DNA of 64,000 nucleotides. Source: CALCHX01 sp035761165 (GTDB lineage: Bacteria > Gemmatimonadota > Gemmatimonadetes > Gemmatimonadales > Gemmatimonadaceae). A program made the translations under genes and the position numbers. Shown here piece by piece: positions 1-8,378 of this stretch (within the stretch, counting starts at the first letter, position 1; the number at the start of each line of letters is the position of its first letter). The notes under the pieces are model-generated. The model saw only the letters and a program-made list of their open reading frames with translations, was not told where the DNA came from and made no database searches. Location: positions 1 through 64,000 of the forward strand of contig DASTRO010000238.1 of assembly GCA_035761165.1 (NCBI GenBank). Reading direction: 5' to 3'.

Positions 1-1254
1 TCGCGCAGCCTCGCCCTCCTCTTCCTCCCCGCTGCCCTCGCGGCCATCGCCCTCGCCACCCTCACCCCCGGCGAGCCCGGCCCGCACGTTTTCCCCCTCA
101 CCTGCCTCGTCTGCGGCCCCGCTGGCGGCGCCGATGTCGCCCGGAACGTCCTCCTCTTCCTCCCCTTCGGCGCGGCGCTCGCCCTCCGCTCCACCCGTCT
201 CCGCACCGCCCTCGCCCTCTCCCTCGCCCTCACGCTCCTCGTCGAGAGTGCCCAGCTCTGGGTCGTCCCCGGCCGCGACCCCACTCTCAGCGACGTCCTC
301 GCCAACACCCTCGGCGGCCTGCTCGGCTACCTGATCGCCGCCCACGCCCCGCTCTGGCTCCAGCCGACGCGCCGCCAGGCCCGCCGCCTCGTGACCGCCG
401 GCGCGCTTCTCTGGCTTGCCCAGCTCGCCCTCACCGCCGCCGGGCTGCAGTGGGCGCCGCCGCCGGCCCCGTACGTCGAGAACGTCCTTCCTCCCGTCGG
501 CGCCCAGATGCGGGCGTTCGAGGGGGAGCTGCTCGGCCGCTGGGTGGACGGGACGCCGAGTGGCACCGGGTTCGGCGGCGCGGCGGTCGAGGCCGGGCTG
601 GCGCGCGGGCAGCTCGCCGTGCGCGCGACCGTGCGCCCTGCCTATCCTCCCGGCATGCTCCGGCCGCTCGTCGTCTACTTCTCCCGTGCCTGGGAGCCGG
701 TGCTCGTGTTCGGGCAGCAGGGGCGCGACCTCGTCTTCCGGGCACGCACGCGGAGCCAGGAGGCGCACCTGGGCGGGCCGACCTTCCGGCTCGCGGACGT
801 CTTCCCGCCCCTGGACTCGCTGCCGGGTGGGCGCTCGTCGGGCGATGATCCCATCACCGTCGCGGCGAGCGTGGATGGGCCCGCCGTCCGACTCTCGGGC
901 AGTGTGCGGGGTGCCGCGGCCCGCGCCGCGACGCTGGAGCGCCGCCTCTCCCTCGGGTGGGCGTTCGTCGTCCCCGACCTCGCGCCGGCCCGGCGCATCG
1001 GGCCCCTCCTCGGGGCACTCTGGCTGGCCGGACCGCTGCTCCCGCTGGCCTTCTGGGCCCGGCAGGCGGCGCCGCCCGGTCCTCGTGGCGCGCTGATCGG
1101 CGCCATCGCCACCGCGGTCGGAGCCGCGGCCGCCGTATGGGGGGTGAGCGCCGCCACGGGACTCACGGTTGGCGCGACCGAGACGGTGGCCGCGGCGCTC
1201 GCCATCCTGCTCGGTATCGTGCTCGGCGCGCGCCGACGGCGCCCGGCCACCTGA
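1..1254 (+). CDS. VanZ-like membrane protein, 5'-truncated by window edge
   Basis: The frame is open from the left edge, so the N-terminus is outside the window; 417 codons are visible before TGA. The visible N-terminal part is a VanZ-like membrane domain: hydrophobic helices, then the family's acidic motif LSDVLANTLGG (visible residues 96-106) leading into another helix. A soluble, probably extracytoplasmic beta-rich segment follows (about 165-300), containing FEGELLGRWVDG; it looks like a carbohydrate-binding or lectin-like fold, but I cannot assign a family. Three hydrophobic helices end the protein. VanZ-domain proteins occur in envelope contexts and the domain alone does not imply glycopeptide resistance. 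It converges on the next gene, whose stop lies 60 nt away. Confidence 0.75.
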   Translation, partial: SRSLALLFLPAALAAIALATLTPGEPGPHVFPLTCLVCGPAGGADVARNVLLFLPFGAALALRSTRLRTALALSLALTLLVESAQLWVVPGRDPTLSDVLANTLGGLLGYLIAAHAPLWLQPTRRQARRLVTAGALLWLAQLALTAAGLQWAPPPAPYVENVLPPVGAQMRAFEGELLGRWVDGTPSGTGFGGAAVEAGLARGQLAVRATVRPAYPPGMLRPLVVYFSRAWEPVLVFGQQGRDLVFRARTRSQEAHLGGPTFRLADVFPPLDSLPGGRSSGDDPITVAASVDGPAVRLSGSVRGAAARAATLERRLSLGWAFVVPDLAPARRIGPLLGALWLAGPLLPLAFWARQAAPPGPRGALIGAIATAVGAAAAVWGVSAATGLTVGATETVAAALAILLGIVLGARRRRPAT

Positions 1255-1260
1255 CGGCAC

Positions 1261-1281
1261 GCCGCGCGCTCGGCGCGTGGC
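1261..1281. terminator. short GC hairpin between convergent genes
   Basis: A 9-bp stem (one G-U pair) around a 3-nt loop lies between two convergent stop codons. There is no T-tract on either side, so bidirectional termination is only suggested by position. Confidence 0.3.
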
Positions 1282-1314
1282 CGCTCCGGGCGTCCTCGCT
1301 CACTCCCCGCCCGC

Positions 1315-3129
1315 TCACCCCCACGCCGGTCGCAGGTCGCCCCGCATGACGTGGTGCCACGCCTGCCAGTACATCAGCACCTCGAGCGCAGCCTCGTCCA
1401 CCGGCCCGGCGGCCACCTCCGCCCGCCGCCGCCGGATCCAGTCCGCGTTCAGCCGCGGGTCGTCGAGCGACGCCTCGGCGAGCGCGACGTCGAGGAAGCG
1501 CGACCGCTCCCACGTGAACGGCCCCGGGAGCCCGGCCGACCGGAGCAGACGCGCGACCTTCGGCCGCTGGGCGAAGCGCTGTACCGCGGCGCGCGCCCGT
1601 TGCGCGTGGTACAGCCCTGCCCCGCCGCGCCCCGGCAGCAGCGTCGAGCCCGTGGCGATCGGGACCCGAAGCCCGTCGGGCGCCAGACGCTCGAACACTG
1701 CCCGGTAGAGCCGCTTGCCGAACCGCGCCCGCGGGTCGGCGCGGGCGACCGCCTCCCAGAAGCGCCGCGACATCCCCGGCGTCAGCGCCAGCGTCACCGT
1801 CTCGTACACCTGATACGGGTTGACGCCGGTGCGGAAGCGTGAGCGGTTGAGCACGCTGAATCGCCAGACGCCGTCCGGATCGTCCGCGAACTGCGTCCGC
1901 TCCGCGGCCAGCAGCGCCTCGTACTCCGCCTCCATGCGGTCGGCCCACTCCCGCGCGAAGACCAGTCGGGCCGCCTCGCGATACTGGCCTCGGGCACGGG
2001 CCCGCGCGTCGAGGTAGGGCGCGAACCCGCCCTCGCCGTACTCGAACTTGAGCGCAGGATCGAGAAGCAGCCCCTCCCAGACCCCCCGCCGCTCCGGCGC
2101 GACCGCGGCGGCGACGTTCGGGATGAAGAGCTGGTACGACGGCGTGGCGACCTCGTTGCGCTCGAGGAAGTCGAGGTACGCCGCCGAGCCGAAGAAGTCG
2201 GCTCGTGCCGGCACCCGGCGCACGGGGAGCCCGAGCACCCGCGCGAACGCCTCCGCGAAGTGGGCGTCCGCGTCCGCGTTCTCGTCCGGGTGGCTCTGCA
2301 CGATGGCGCGGGGGCGCAGCCCGAGGTCACGGCAGAGGCAGAGGATGAGCCGCGAGTCGAAGCCGCCGCTCAAGAGGATCGACGCATCCGGGTACGCCGC
2401 CGCGTAGGCGCCGACGTCGGCGCGCACCGCCTCGCCGATGGCGTCGCGGAGCGACGGCGAGTCGGGCAGTCCTTCGGTCGACGGCCACGCCCAGGTGGGG
2501 CACGCACGCTGCGCACGTCCCGGCCCGAACACCATCGCCGTGGCCGCTGGCACGCGCTCGGCGCCGGCGAGCAGGCTGCGCGGCCCGATCTGGTGCCCGA
2601 AGAGGAGCATCGCTCCCCACGCCCCGGCGTCGGCCTCGATCGGGAGCGCGCCGGCACGCGCGAACGCCTTCACCTCGGACGCGAACACCGTCGCCCCGGC
2701 GGCTGTCGCCCGGTACAGCGGCTGCATGCCGAGGAAATCCGTGACCAGCGCCAGCTCACCCCGACGTTGACTCCACCACAGCGCCACGAATGCGCCATCG
2801 AGCGCGCCCAGCCGGGACATCGTGTCGGCCGGCTCGTCACCGGCGAGCGCACCGGTCACCAGCGGATCCGATGCCCGCACTGGACCGGCTCCCGGCCCGC
2901 CAGTCCTGAGCGGCAGCCCGGCGAAGGCGAGGAAGCTGCCGTCCGCACCCTCCCATGCGAGCCAGGTGGTCGGCGATTCGTCGGGGCGGCCGAGCAGGCC
3001 GAGGCAGCCGAGTGTGAAGGGGAGCACTCGGGTGGCGCATTCCGCCTCGTGCCGCTGCGCTTCCAGCATGTCGCTGGTGAGCCGCCGGGCGGTGGTGGCA
3101 TCGTCGCTCAGCGTGAGGGCGATCTTCAC
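1315..3129 (-). CDS. Asparagine-synthase-like amidoligase without glutaminase cysteine (copy 1)
   Basis: A 604-residue protein from GTG at 3129, giving MKIALTLSDD; the frame stays open upstream but that extension looks non-coding. The N-terminal half keeps the Ntn-type AsnB shape (LGMQPLYRA, FASEVKAF) but has no Cys at position 2, so it should not hydrolyse glutamine. The C-terminal half has the AsnB PP-loop SGGFDSR (about residues 254-260), which adenylates a carboxylate. The Arg after DS is shared with copies at 3351 and 35312, whereas true AsnB in this window has SGGIDSS. Family knowledge predicts ATP-dependent amide formation; the substrate is unknown. It is divergent from the next gene across 221 nt that must hold both promoters. 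Confidence 0.8.
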   Translation of the reverse strand: MKIALTLSDDATTARRLTSDMLEAQRHEAECATRVLPFTLGCLGLLGRPDESPTTWLAWEGADGSFLAFAGLPLRTGGPGAGPVRASDPLVTGALAGDEPADTMSRLGALDGAFVALWWSQRRGELALVTDFLGMQPLYRATAAGATVFASEVKAFARAGALPIEADAGAWGAMLLFGHQIGPRSLLAGAERVPAATAMVFGPGRAQRACPTWAWPSTEGLPDSPSLRDAIGEAVRADVGAYAAAYPDASILLSGGFDSRLILCLCRDLGLRPRAIVQSHPDENADADAHFAEAFARVLGLPVRRVPARADFFGSAAYLDFLERNEVATPSYQLFIPNVAAAVAPERRGVWEGLLLDPALKFEYGEGGFAPYLDARARARGQYREAARLVFAREWADRMEAEYEALLAAERTQFADDPDGVWRFSVLNRSRFRTGVNPYQVYETVTLALTPGMSRRFWEAVARADPRARFGKRLYRAVFERLAPDGLRVPIATGSTLLPGRGGAGLYHAQRARAAVQRFAQRPKVARLLRSAGLPGPFTWERSRFLDVALAEASLDDPRLNADWIRRRRAEVAAGPVDEAALEVLMYWQAWHHVMRGDLRPAWG

Positions 3130-3350
3130 GGCGGCAGGATCTGGTGGAGTGGCACGCCAGGTGCTGGATGAGCTTGCTGCGCGATGTGTACGGGCGGCGG
3201 AACGGCTCGTGCACACGGGCCACGAATACTGCGCCGGCGGTCCACCGCATGGAACCGCCCGGCGCCGTATGGCGAGCCCGACGTCCGCTCGTTACCATTG
3301 GCGCGCCGACGGCGTGGCCAATCTCCACCTGGCGACCCTCACGACACCCC

Positions 3351-4928
3351 ATGACCCTGGCGCACGTCGGTCCCGCACAGGCCATCCCGGAGCGCCGCCC
3401 CGCCCCCGCGCGGTCCGGACCGGCTCCTGGCCAGTGGCCGCCCGTGCTGGTGCTCACATGGAACGGCACACGTCCCGCCGCGAAGGGCACCCCGACATGC
3501 CTGCTGGGTGGCGAGCGGGGCCTGGATGACCGCGTTGCCGCCGGGATCCATGCCCTCTGGCACTGGGACGGCTCGCGACTCGAGGCGAGCACCGATCTCT
3601 TCGGCTTCCAGCCGCTCTTCTACGCGGTCAGCGGCACGACGCTCTGGCTCTCGCCCTCCATCCCCGAGCTGGTCCGCCAGGGCGCACCGACGGAGCTCGA
3701 CGACGCGGCACTGGCCGTCTTCCTCCGGCTCGGCACCTTCCTCGGCGAGGACACCCCGTTCCGCCACGTGCGCGCGGTGCCGCCGGCGGCGCGGCTCACC
3801 TGGGAGGCCGGGCGCCTGCGCGTCGAGGGGGCACGCACCCAGCCGGCGCGTCGCGACCTGCGCCGCGACGCGGCCATCGACGGCTACGTCGAGGTGTTCC
3901 GCGCCGCGGTCGCGCGCCATCCGGTCGACCCGGCGCGGACGCTCGTGCCGCTCTCCGGCGGGCGCGACTCGCGCCACATCCTGCTGGAGCTGCACGCGGC
4001 CGGTGTGCGCGTGCCCTGCGTGACGGTGCAGCCCGCCCCGCCCAAGTCCGACGAGGACGTCCGTGTGGCGGCGGCGGTGGCGGCGGCGGTGGGGGTACCG
4101 CACACGGTGCTCGAGACGACGCAGGACCGCTTCGCCGACGAGATGGAGAAGAATCTCCGCACGAGTCTGTGCGTCCAGGAGCACTTCTGGGTGATGCCGC
4201 TCGTGCGCCACGTGACGGGGCGCGACCTGGTGCTCTACGACGGCATCGCCGGCGACACGCTGAGCGAGGCGAAGTACATGAACGCGCACCGGCTGGGGCG
4301 CTTCCGACGGAACGAGCTGCGCCAGCTGGCCGAGGAGGAGCTGGAGACCGAGGGCTACCTGCCGCTGCTCCTGCGCCGGGAGATGTACCAGCGCCTCGCG
4401 CGCGGCCTGGCGCTGGAGCGGCTGGAGGCCGAGCTGCGCACGCACGTGGACGCGCCGAACCCGGTGGGCTCGTACCGCTTCTGGAACCGGACGCGCCGCG
4501 CGGTGGCCCCCGCCCCGTTCGCGCTGCTCGCGCCGGTGGCCACCGTCCGTGCCCCCTTCCTGGATCCCGAAGTGTACGACTTCCTGGCATCGCTGCCGGG
4601 CGAGCTGTTGGTGGACCGCACCTTCCACAGCACGGCGATCGCGCGGGCGTATCCGGCGTTCGCGCGGCTGCCGTACGAGGATCCCCAGGCCCCGCCGCGC
4701 CCGGCCGCGGCGCACCTGCGGCAGTTCGGGATCGCGACGCTCCGGCGGGAAGTGCTCCGTCCCGTGCGGTCGCGGGAGCAGCGCATGCGCAGCCTGCTCC
4801 GACACGGGCCATACACGGCGCGCCTCGCGGCGCTGCTCGCGGCGCCCGGACACGTCGAGAACGCCGGGTCGCTGGCCACCCTGGGCCTCTATCTGTCGCA
4901 GCTCGAGCAGCTCGTCATCCAGGCTTGA
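3351..4928 (+). CDS. Asparagine-synthase-like amidoligase without glutaminase cysteine (copy 2)
   Basis: A 525-residue protein from ATG at 3351 (MTLAHVGPAQ); the upstream open frame crosses the divergent promoter region and was not used. The N-terminal region has an eroded Ntn layout (DLFGFQPLFY, LWLSPSIPEL) without the catalytic Cys2. The synthetase half carries the PP-loop SGGRDSR near residues 202-208, then the AsnB-like core (YDGIAGDTLSEAKYM, RAPFLDPEVYDF). It should activate a carboxylate with ATP and join it to an amine, but no ammonia source is encoded in the protein. It lies 64 nt upstream of wzm on the same strand, so it probably acts on the exported polymer or its precursor. The relation to the exporter is inference. 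Confidence 0.82.
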   Translation: MTLAHVGPAQAIPERRPAPARSGPAPGQWPPVLVLTWNGTRPAAKGTPTCLLGGERGLDDRVAAGIHALWHWDGSRLEASTDLFGFQPLFYAVSGTTLWLSPSIPELVRQGAPTELDDAALAVFLRLGTFLGEDTPFRHVRAVPPAARLTWEAGRLRVEGARTQPARRDLRRDAAIDGYVEVFRAAVARHPVDPARTLVPLSGGRDSRHILLELHAAGVRVPCVTVQPAPPKSDEDVRVAAAVAAAVGVPHTVLETTQDRFADEMEKNLRTSLCVQEHFWVMPLVRHVTGRDLVLYDGIAGDTLSEAKYMNAHRLGRFRRNELRQLAEEELETEGYLPLLLRREMYQRLARGLALERLEAELRTHVDAPNPVGSYRFWNRTRRAVAPAPFALLAPVATVRAPFLDPEVYDFLASLPGELLVDRTFHSTAIARAYPAFARLPYEDPQAPPRPAAAHLRQFGIATLRREVLRPVRSREQRMRSLLRHGPYTARLAALLAAPGHVENAGSLATLGLYLSQLEQLVIQA

Positions 4929-4992
4929 CGCCGTCCGCGTCTCACCTCACACCATTGGGTGCCATGCCCGTCGTCCCCGTTCCGAAGCCCCC

Positions 4993-5937
4993 ATGTCGCC
5001 GCTGACCGACACGATGCCCTCGATCACGCCCGCCGCCGGCGGAGGACGCCTGCTCGTCCGCCGCTCGACCGCCGAGCGGCGCTCCTGGGCCGGCGAGCTC
5101 GCGCTGGCCGTCCGCGAGGTGTGGGAGTCGCGGGAGCTGGTGGGGCAGCTCGTGCTGCGCGACGTGCGCGTGCGCTACCACCAGGCGGTCATGGGCTTCG
5201 CCTGGGCGCTCTTCATGCCGCTCCTCATCGTGCTCTCCGGCACGCTGGTGCGCGTCGCCATGGCCACCGTATCGGGCAACGCGCTGGCGCCCCAGGTCCT
5301 CGGCTCCACGGCCGTGAAGGGGATCATGTGGGCGTTCTTCGCGGGCGCCCTCGGCACGGGCACCCAGAGCCTGCTCGCCAACAAGCAGCTCTTCACGAAG
5401 CTCTACTTCCCCCGCGAGGTGCTGCCGCTGGCGGCCGTGCTCGCGCAGTGCGTGGATACGGCCATCGGCGGCACCGCGCTGGCGCTGCTGCTCCCCTTCC
5501 TCGGCGGGGCGCTGACGCCGGCGCTGCTCTGGGTGCCGCTCCTCGTCGCGCTGATGTTCGTGTTCACGCTCGGCGTCTGCCTGTTCACCAGCTGCGCCAA
5601 CCTCTTCTTCCGTGACGTGAAGTACATCGTGCAGGTGCTACTCACCTTCGGCATCTTCCTGACGCCGGTGTTCTTCGAGCCGGTCATGCTCGGCCCGGTG
5701 GGCGGGCGGCTGCTGATGCTCAGCCCCATCTCGCCGATGATCGAGGGGATGCGGCTCGTCGTCATCGAGGGGCATGACCTGCTGCGCCCGCTGGTGGTGG
5801 CCAACGCCAAGGGCGTCGAGGTGCTCAGCTGGACGCCGTGGTACCTGCTCTACTCGGCGGCCTGGGCGCTCGGCGGGCTCGCCGTCAGCATGCGGATCTT
5901 CCGCCGCTCGGCGGTGGTCTTCGCGGAGTACGCCTGA
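4993..5937 (+). CDS. wzm: Polysaccharide ABC exporter permease (Wzm type)
   Basis: A 314-residue ABC-2 permease of the O-antigen/teichoic-acid exporter family. An N-terminal cytoplasmic stretch contains ELVGQLVLRDVRVRYHQAVMG, typical of the region before the first helix, followed by about six membrane segments and the conserved cytoplasmic signature LYFPREVLPLAAV. It moves lipid-linked polysaccharide across the inner membrane with the ATPase encoded next. The ATG at 4993 was chosen because the longer frame overlaps the preceding gene. Its stop overlaps the ATPase start (TGATG), a strong sign of translational coupling and a two-protein complex. Confidence 0.93.
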   Translation: MSPLTDTMPSITPAAGGGRLLVRRSTAERRSWAGELALAVREVWESRELVGQLVLRDVRVRYHQAVMGFAWALFMPLLIVLSGTLVRVAMATVSGNALAPQVLGSTAVKGIMWAFFAGALGTGTQSLLANKQLFTKLYFPREVLPLAAVLAQCVDTAIGGTALALLLPFLGGALTPALLWVPLLVALMFVFTLGVCLFTSCANLFFRDVKYIVQVLLTFGIFLTPVFFEPVMLGPVGGRLLMLSPISPMIEGMRLVVIEGHDLLRPLVVANAKGVEVLSWTPWYLLYSAAWALGGLAVSMRIFRRSAVVFAEYA

Positions 5938-7151
5938 TGCCGACGCCTGGCATCAAGGTGGAGGGCGTCTGGAAGAAGTTCCGGCGCGGTGACGTCCACG
6001 ACAGTCTGCGCGACCTCGTCCCGGCCCTCGCCCGCCGGCTGGTGGGCCGCCGTCGCCCGGCCGACGTGCTGGCCGCGCGCGAGTTCTGGGCGCTCAGCGA
6101 CGTCTCGTTCGACGTGGAGCCGGGTGAGGCGCTCGGCGTCATCGGCCACAACGGCGCCGGCAAGTCGACGCTGCTCAAGCTCATCAACCAGATCATCCGC
6201 CCCACCCGCGGCTACACCGAGGTGCGCGGGCGCACCGGCTCGCTGATCGAGATCTCGGCCGGCTTCCACCCGGACCTGACGGGGCGGCAGAACGTCTTCC
6301 TCCAGGGCGCGATCATCGGCATGTCGACGGCCGAGATCTCGCGCAAGTTCGACCAGATCGTGGAGTTCTCGGGGATCGAGAAGTTCATCGACACGCCGGT
6401 GAAGCGCTACTCCAGCGGCATGAACGCGCGGCTCGGCTTCGCCATCGCGGCGCACCTCGATACCGAGGTGCTGATCATCGACGAGGTGCTCGCGGTGGGC
6501 GACCTGGCGTTCCAGGAGCGCGCCTTCGGCCGCATCAAGGAGATGAGCAGCTCGGGGATCCCGGTGGTGCTGGTGACGCACCAGCTGGAGCGCATGACGA
6601 CGCTGTGCACGAAGGCGATCCTGCTCGACGGCGGGCGCATCGTGCGCGAGGGGACGCCGGAGGAGTGCGTGGAGACGTACGCGACGGCGGTGTTCGAGTC
6701 CGGCGACCGCGGCGCGCACCTCCCCTTCCGGCTCACCGCGGTCGAGGTGGTCTCGCCGTCGCCGGTCCCGTCGGGCGAGCGGGTCCACCTCCTGGTGCGC
6801 GGCGAGCTGGATCGCGGTGCGCCGCCGATCTACGACCTGCACCTGCGCGTCCGCTCGGCGCGCACGGGCAAGGTCGTCTTCTCCACACTGGGGGTGAACT
6901 GCGGGGTGGGCGACCTACCCCCCGGCGAGTTCGAGATCGAGGTGGAGCTCCAGCTCAACGTCGGTCAGGGGATCTTCTCGGTGGAGACGGCGGTGCACGA
7001 TTCGTCGCGACGGCAGGACGTGGCCGTGGGGCCGCACGCGCACTTGCGCGTGTCGCAGAGCACGGCGTTCAATGGCTCGGTCCAGATGAACCCGGTGATG
7101 CGGGTGGTGGGGGAGCGCACCCCCAGGCTGGTGATCGCGGCAGACAGCTGA
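5937..7151 (+). CDS. wzt: Polysaccharide ABC exporter ATPase with C-terminal Wzt-type glycan-binding domain
   Basis: A 404-residue protein. The nucleotide-binding domain (about 1-250) has Walker A GHNGAGKST (70-78), the ABC signature region YSSGMNARLGFAIAA and Walker B LIIDEVLAVGD with its Glu. A further 150 residues form a beta-rich C-terminal domain (LPFRLTAVEVVSPSPV onwards) matching the Wzt_C layout. In characterised systems that domain recognises the completed, often end-capped glycan before export. A glycan-recognition domain suggests chain-terminal modification matters here, which fits the unusual ligase genes directly downstream. ATG overlaps the wzm stop. Confidence 0.93.
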   Translation: MPTPGIKVEGVWKKFRRGDVHDSLRDLVPALARRLVGRRRPADVLAAREFWALSDVSFDVEPGEALGVIGHNGAGKSTLLKLINQIIRPTRGYTEVRGRTGSLIEISAGFHPDLTGRQNVFLQGAIIGMSTAEISRKFDQIVEFSGIEKFIDTPVKRYSSGMNARLGFAIAAHLDTEVLIIDEVLAVGDLAFQERAFGRIKEMSSSGIPVVLVTHQLERMTTLCTKAILLDGGRIVREGTPEECVETYATAVFESGDRGAHLPFRLTAVEVVSPSPVPSGERVHLLVRGELDRGAPPIYDLHLRVRSARTGKVVFSTLGVNCGVGDLPPGEFEIEVELQLNVGQGIFSVETAVHDSSRRQDVAVGPHAHLRVSQSTAFNGSVQMNPVMRVVGERTPRLVIAADS

Positions 7152-7205
7152 GTCATCTCCCCGCCCGCGCCCCGCGGGTCTCGCGAAAACCTCTCACGAC
7201 AGACA

Positions 7206-8378
7206 ATGACCGACGGCGGCGTAGCGACCGACGTCCCACCGAGCATCGAGCTGCCTCTTCCGCCCCGCGATGGGCGCGCGCGCGAGCCATGGACGGTCCG
7301 CGCGCTGCTCAGACGGGCGTTCGGCCCGCAGCTCTTCGCAGCCGCACGCGCCACCTGGCGGCTGGCATCCTGGAAGGAGCTGCGGCTGCCGTACCCGCTC
7401 TCGTTCACGCTCCGCGCGTGGGCGCGGGGATTCAAGGTCGAGAACGCAGTCCTGTATGATCTCGATCGGGTGGACGCCGGCGAGTACGTGTCCGACTACG
7501 CGCGGCTCTATCGCTGCGTACACATCAACCCGATCCCCGAGCTGTTCGATCAGAAGCTCCTGCTGCGGCGGGTGCTCGCGGACCACGGGTTCGTCCAGCC
7601 GGAGACGGTCGCCCTCATCACCCGCTACGGGGTGCTCGACGACCCGCTCGGTCCGACGGTCCGGCAGTCGACGCGCCGCCAGCTGCAGGACCGGCTCATC
7701 GCCGAGCGTGGAGCGTACATCGTCAAGCCGCAGAACGGCACGTACGGCCGCGGCATCGCCCGCCTCGAGGTGCGCGAGGGGCGGCTGGTCGCACGCCGTG
7801 GTCGGACCGTGCGCCCGTACGACATCGTGACCGACGCTCCACCCGACACGCTGATCGAACGCGTCGTCCAGCAGCACGAGTTCTGGCATGGCCTGTCGCC
7901 GTCGAGCGTGAATACCCTGCGCATCCTCACGTTGTGGACGCCGGGCGATCCCGCGCCATTCGTGGCGAGAGCCGTGCAGCGCATCGGCACCGAGGAAGGA
8001 CTGCCGACGGACAACTGGGATACGGGCGGGCTCCTCGCCAGCGTGGACCTCGCCACCGGCCGCCTGGGTGCCGGACGGGTGCACCGGTTTCGCAGTAGCC
8101 GTGCCGACCGCCCCTACTCGCACCACCCCGACACCGGTGCGCCGATCGAGGGCGCGACGCTCCCGTTCTGGCCACGAATCCTCGAGACGACGCTGGCCGC
8201 CGCCCGCACCCTGCCGTTGGCCTATTACATCGGATGGGACATCGCCGTCAATGCGACCGGTGAGCCGGTGTTCATCGAGGGCAACAGGAACACCGGCGTG
8301 CGGGCGCTGCAGCTGACTCGCGGGCTGCTGGCCGACCCGCCCACCCGGCGCTTCTTCGAGGCGTGCGGTGTCGTCTAG
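7206..8378 (+). CDS. Sugar-transfer-associated ATP-grasp protein 1 (type A)
   Basis: A 390-residue ATP-grasp protein. Visible elements in order: a conserved N-terminal region (YRCVHINPIPELFDQKLLLRRVL), the ATP-binding lysine and glycine-rich loop YIVKPQNGTYGRGIA, the strand with NTLRILTLWTPGD, the family motif HHPDTGAPIEGATLPFW, and the metal/ATP-binding end YIGWDIA...VFIEGNRN. Such enzymes form an acyl-phosphate and ligate an amine or similar nucleophile; this subfamily is named for its polysaccharide-locus context and its reactions are largely unknown. It is 54 nt downstream of wzt on the same strand. With copy 4 it forms a shorter type (A), distinguished by INPIP/LNPIP, DPLG and the C-terminal ending CGV(V/I). 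Confidence 0.88.
   Translation: MTDGGVATDVPPSIELPLPPRDGRAREPWTVRALLRRAFGPQLFAAARATWRLASWKELRLPYPLSFTLRAWARGFKVENAVLYDLDRVDAGEYVSDYARLYRCVHINPIPELFDQKLLLRRVLADHGFVQPETVALITRYGVLDDPLGPTVRQSTRRQLQDRLIAERGAYIVKPQNGTYGRGIARLEVREGRLVARRGRTVRPYDIVTDAPPDTLIERVVQQHEFWHGLSPSSVNTLRILTLWTPGDPAPFVARAVQRIGTEEGLPTDNWDTGGLLASVDLATGRLGAGRVHRFRSSRADRPYSHHPDTGAPIEGATLPFWPRILETTLAAARTLPLAYYIGWDIAVNATGEPVFIEGNRNTGVRALQLTRGLLADPPTRRFFEACGVV

Noticed and set aside
1..1254. Glycopeptide resistance (VanZ)
   Set aside because: VanZ-like domains are widespread in envelope proteins, and no vanA-type genes are present.
1315..4928. Lasso-peptide cyclase interpretation of the Cys-less AsnB-like genes
   Set aside because: No precursor peptide, RRE protein or transglutaminase-like B protein was found nearby, and the context is a polysaccharide exporter.
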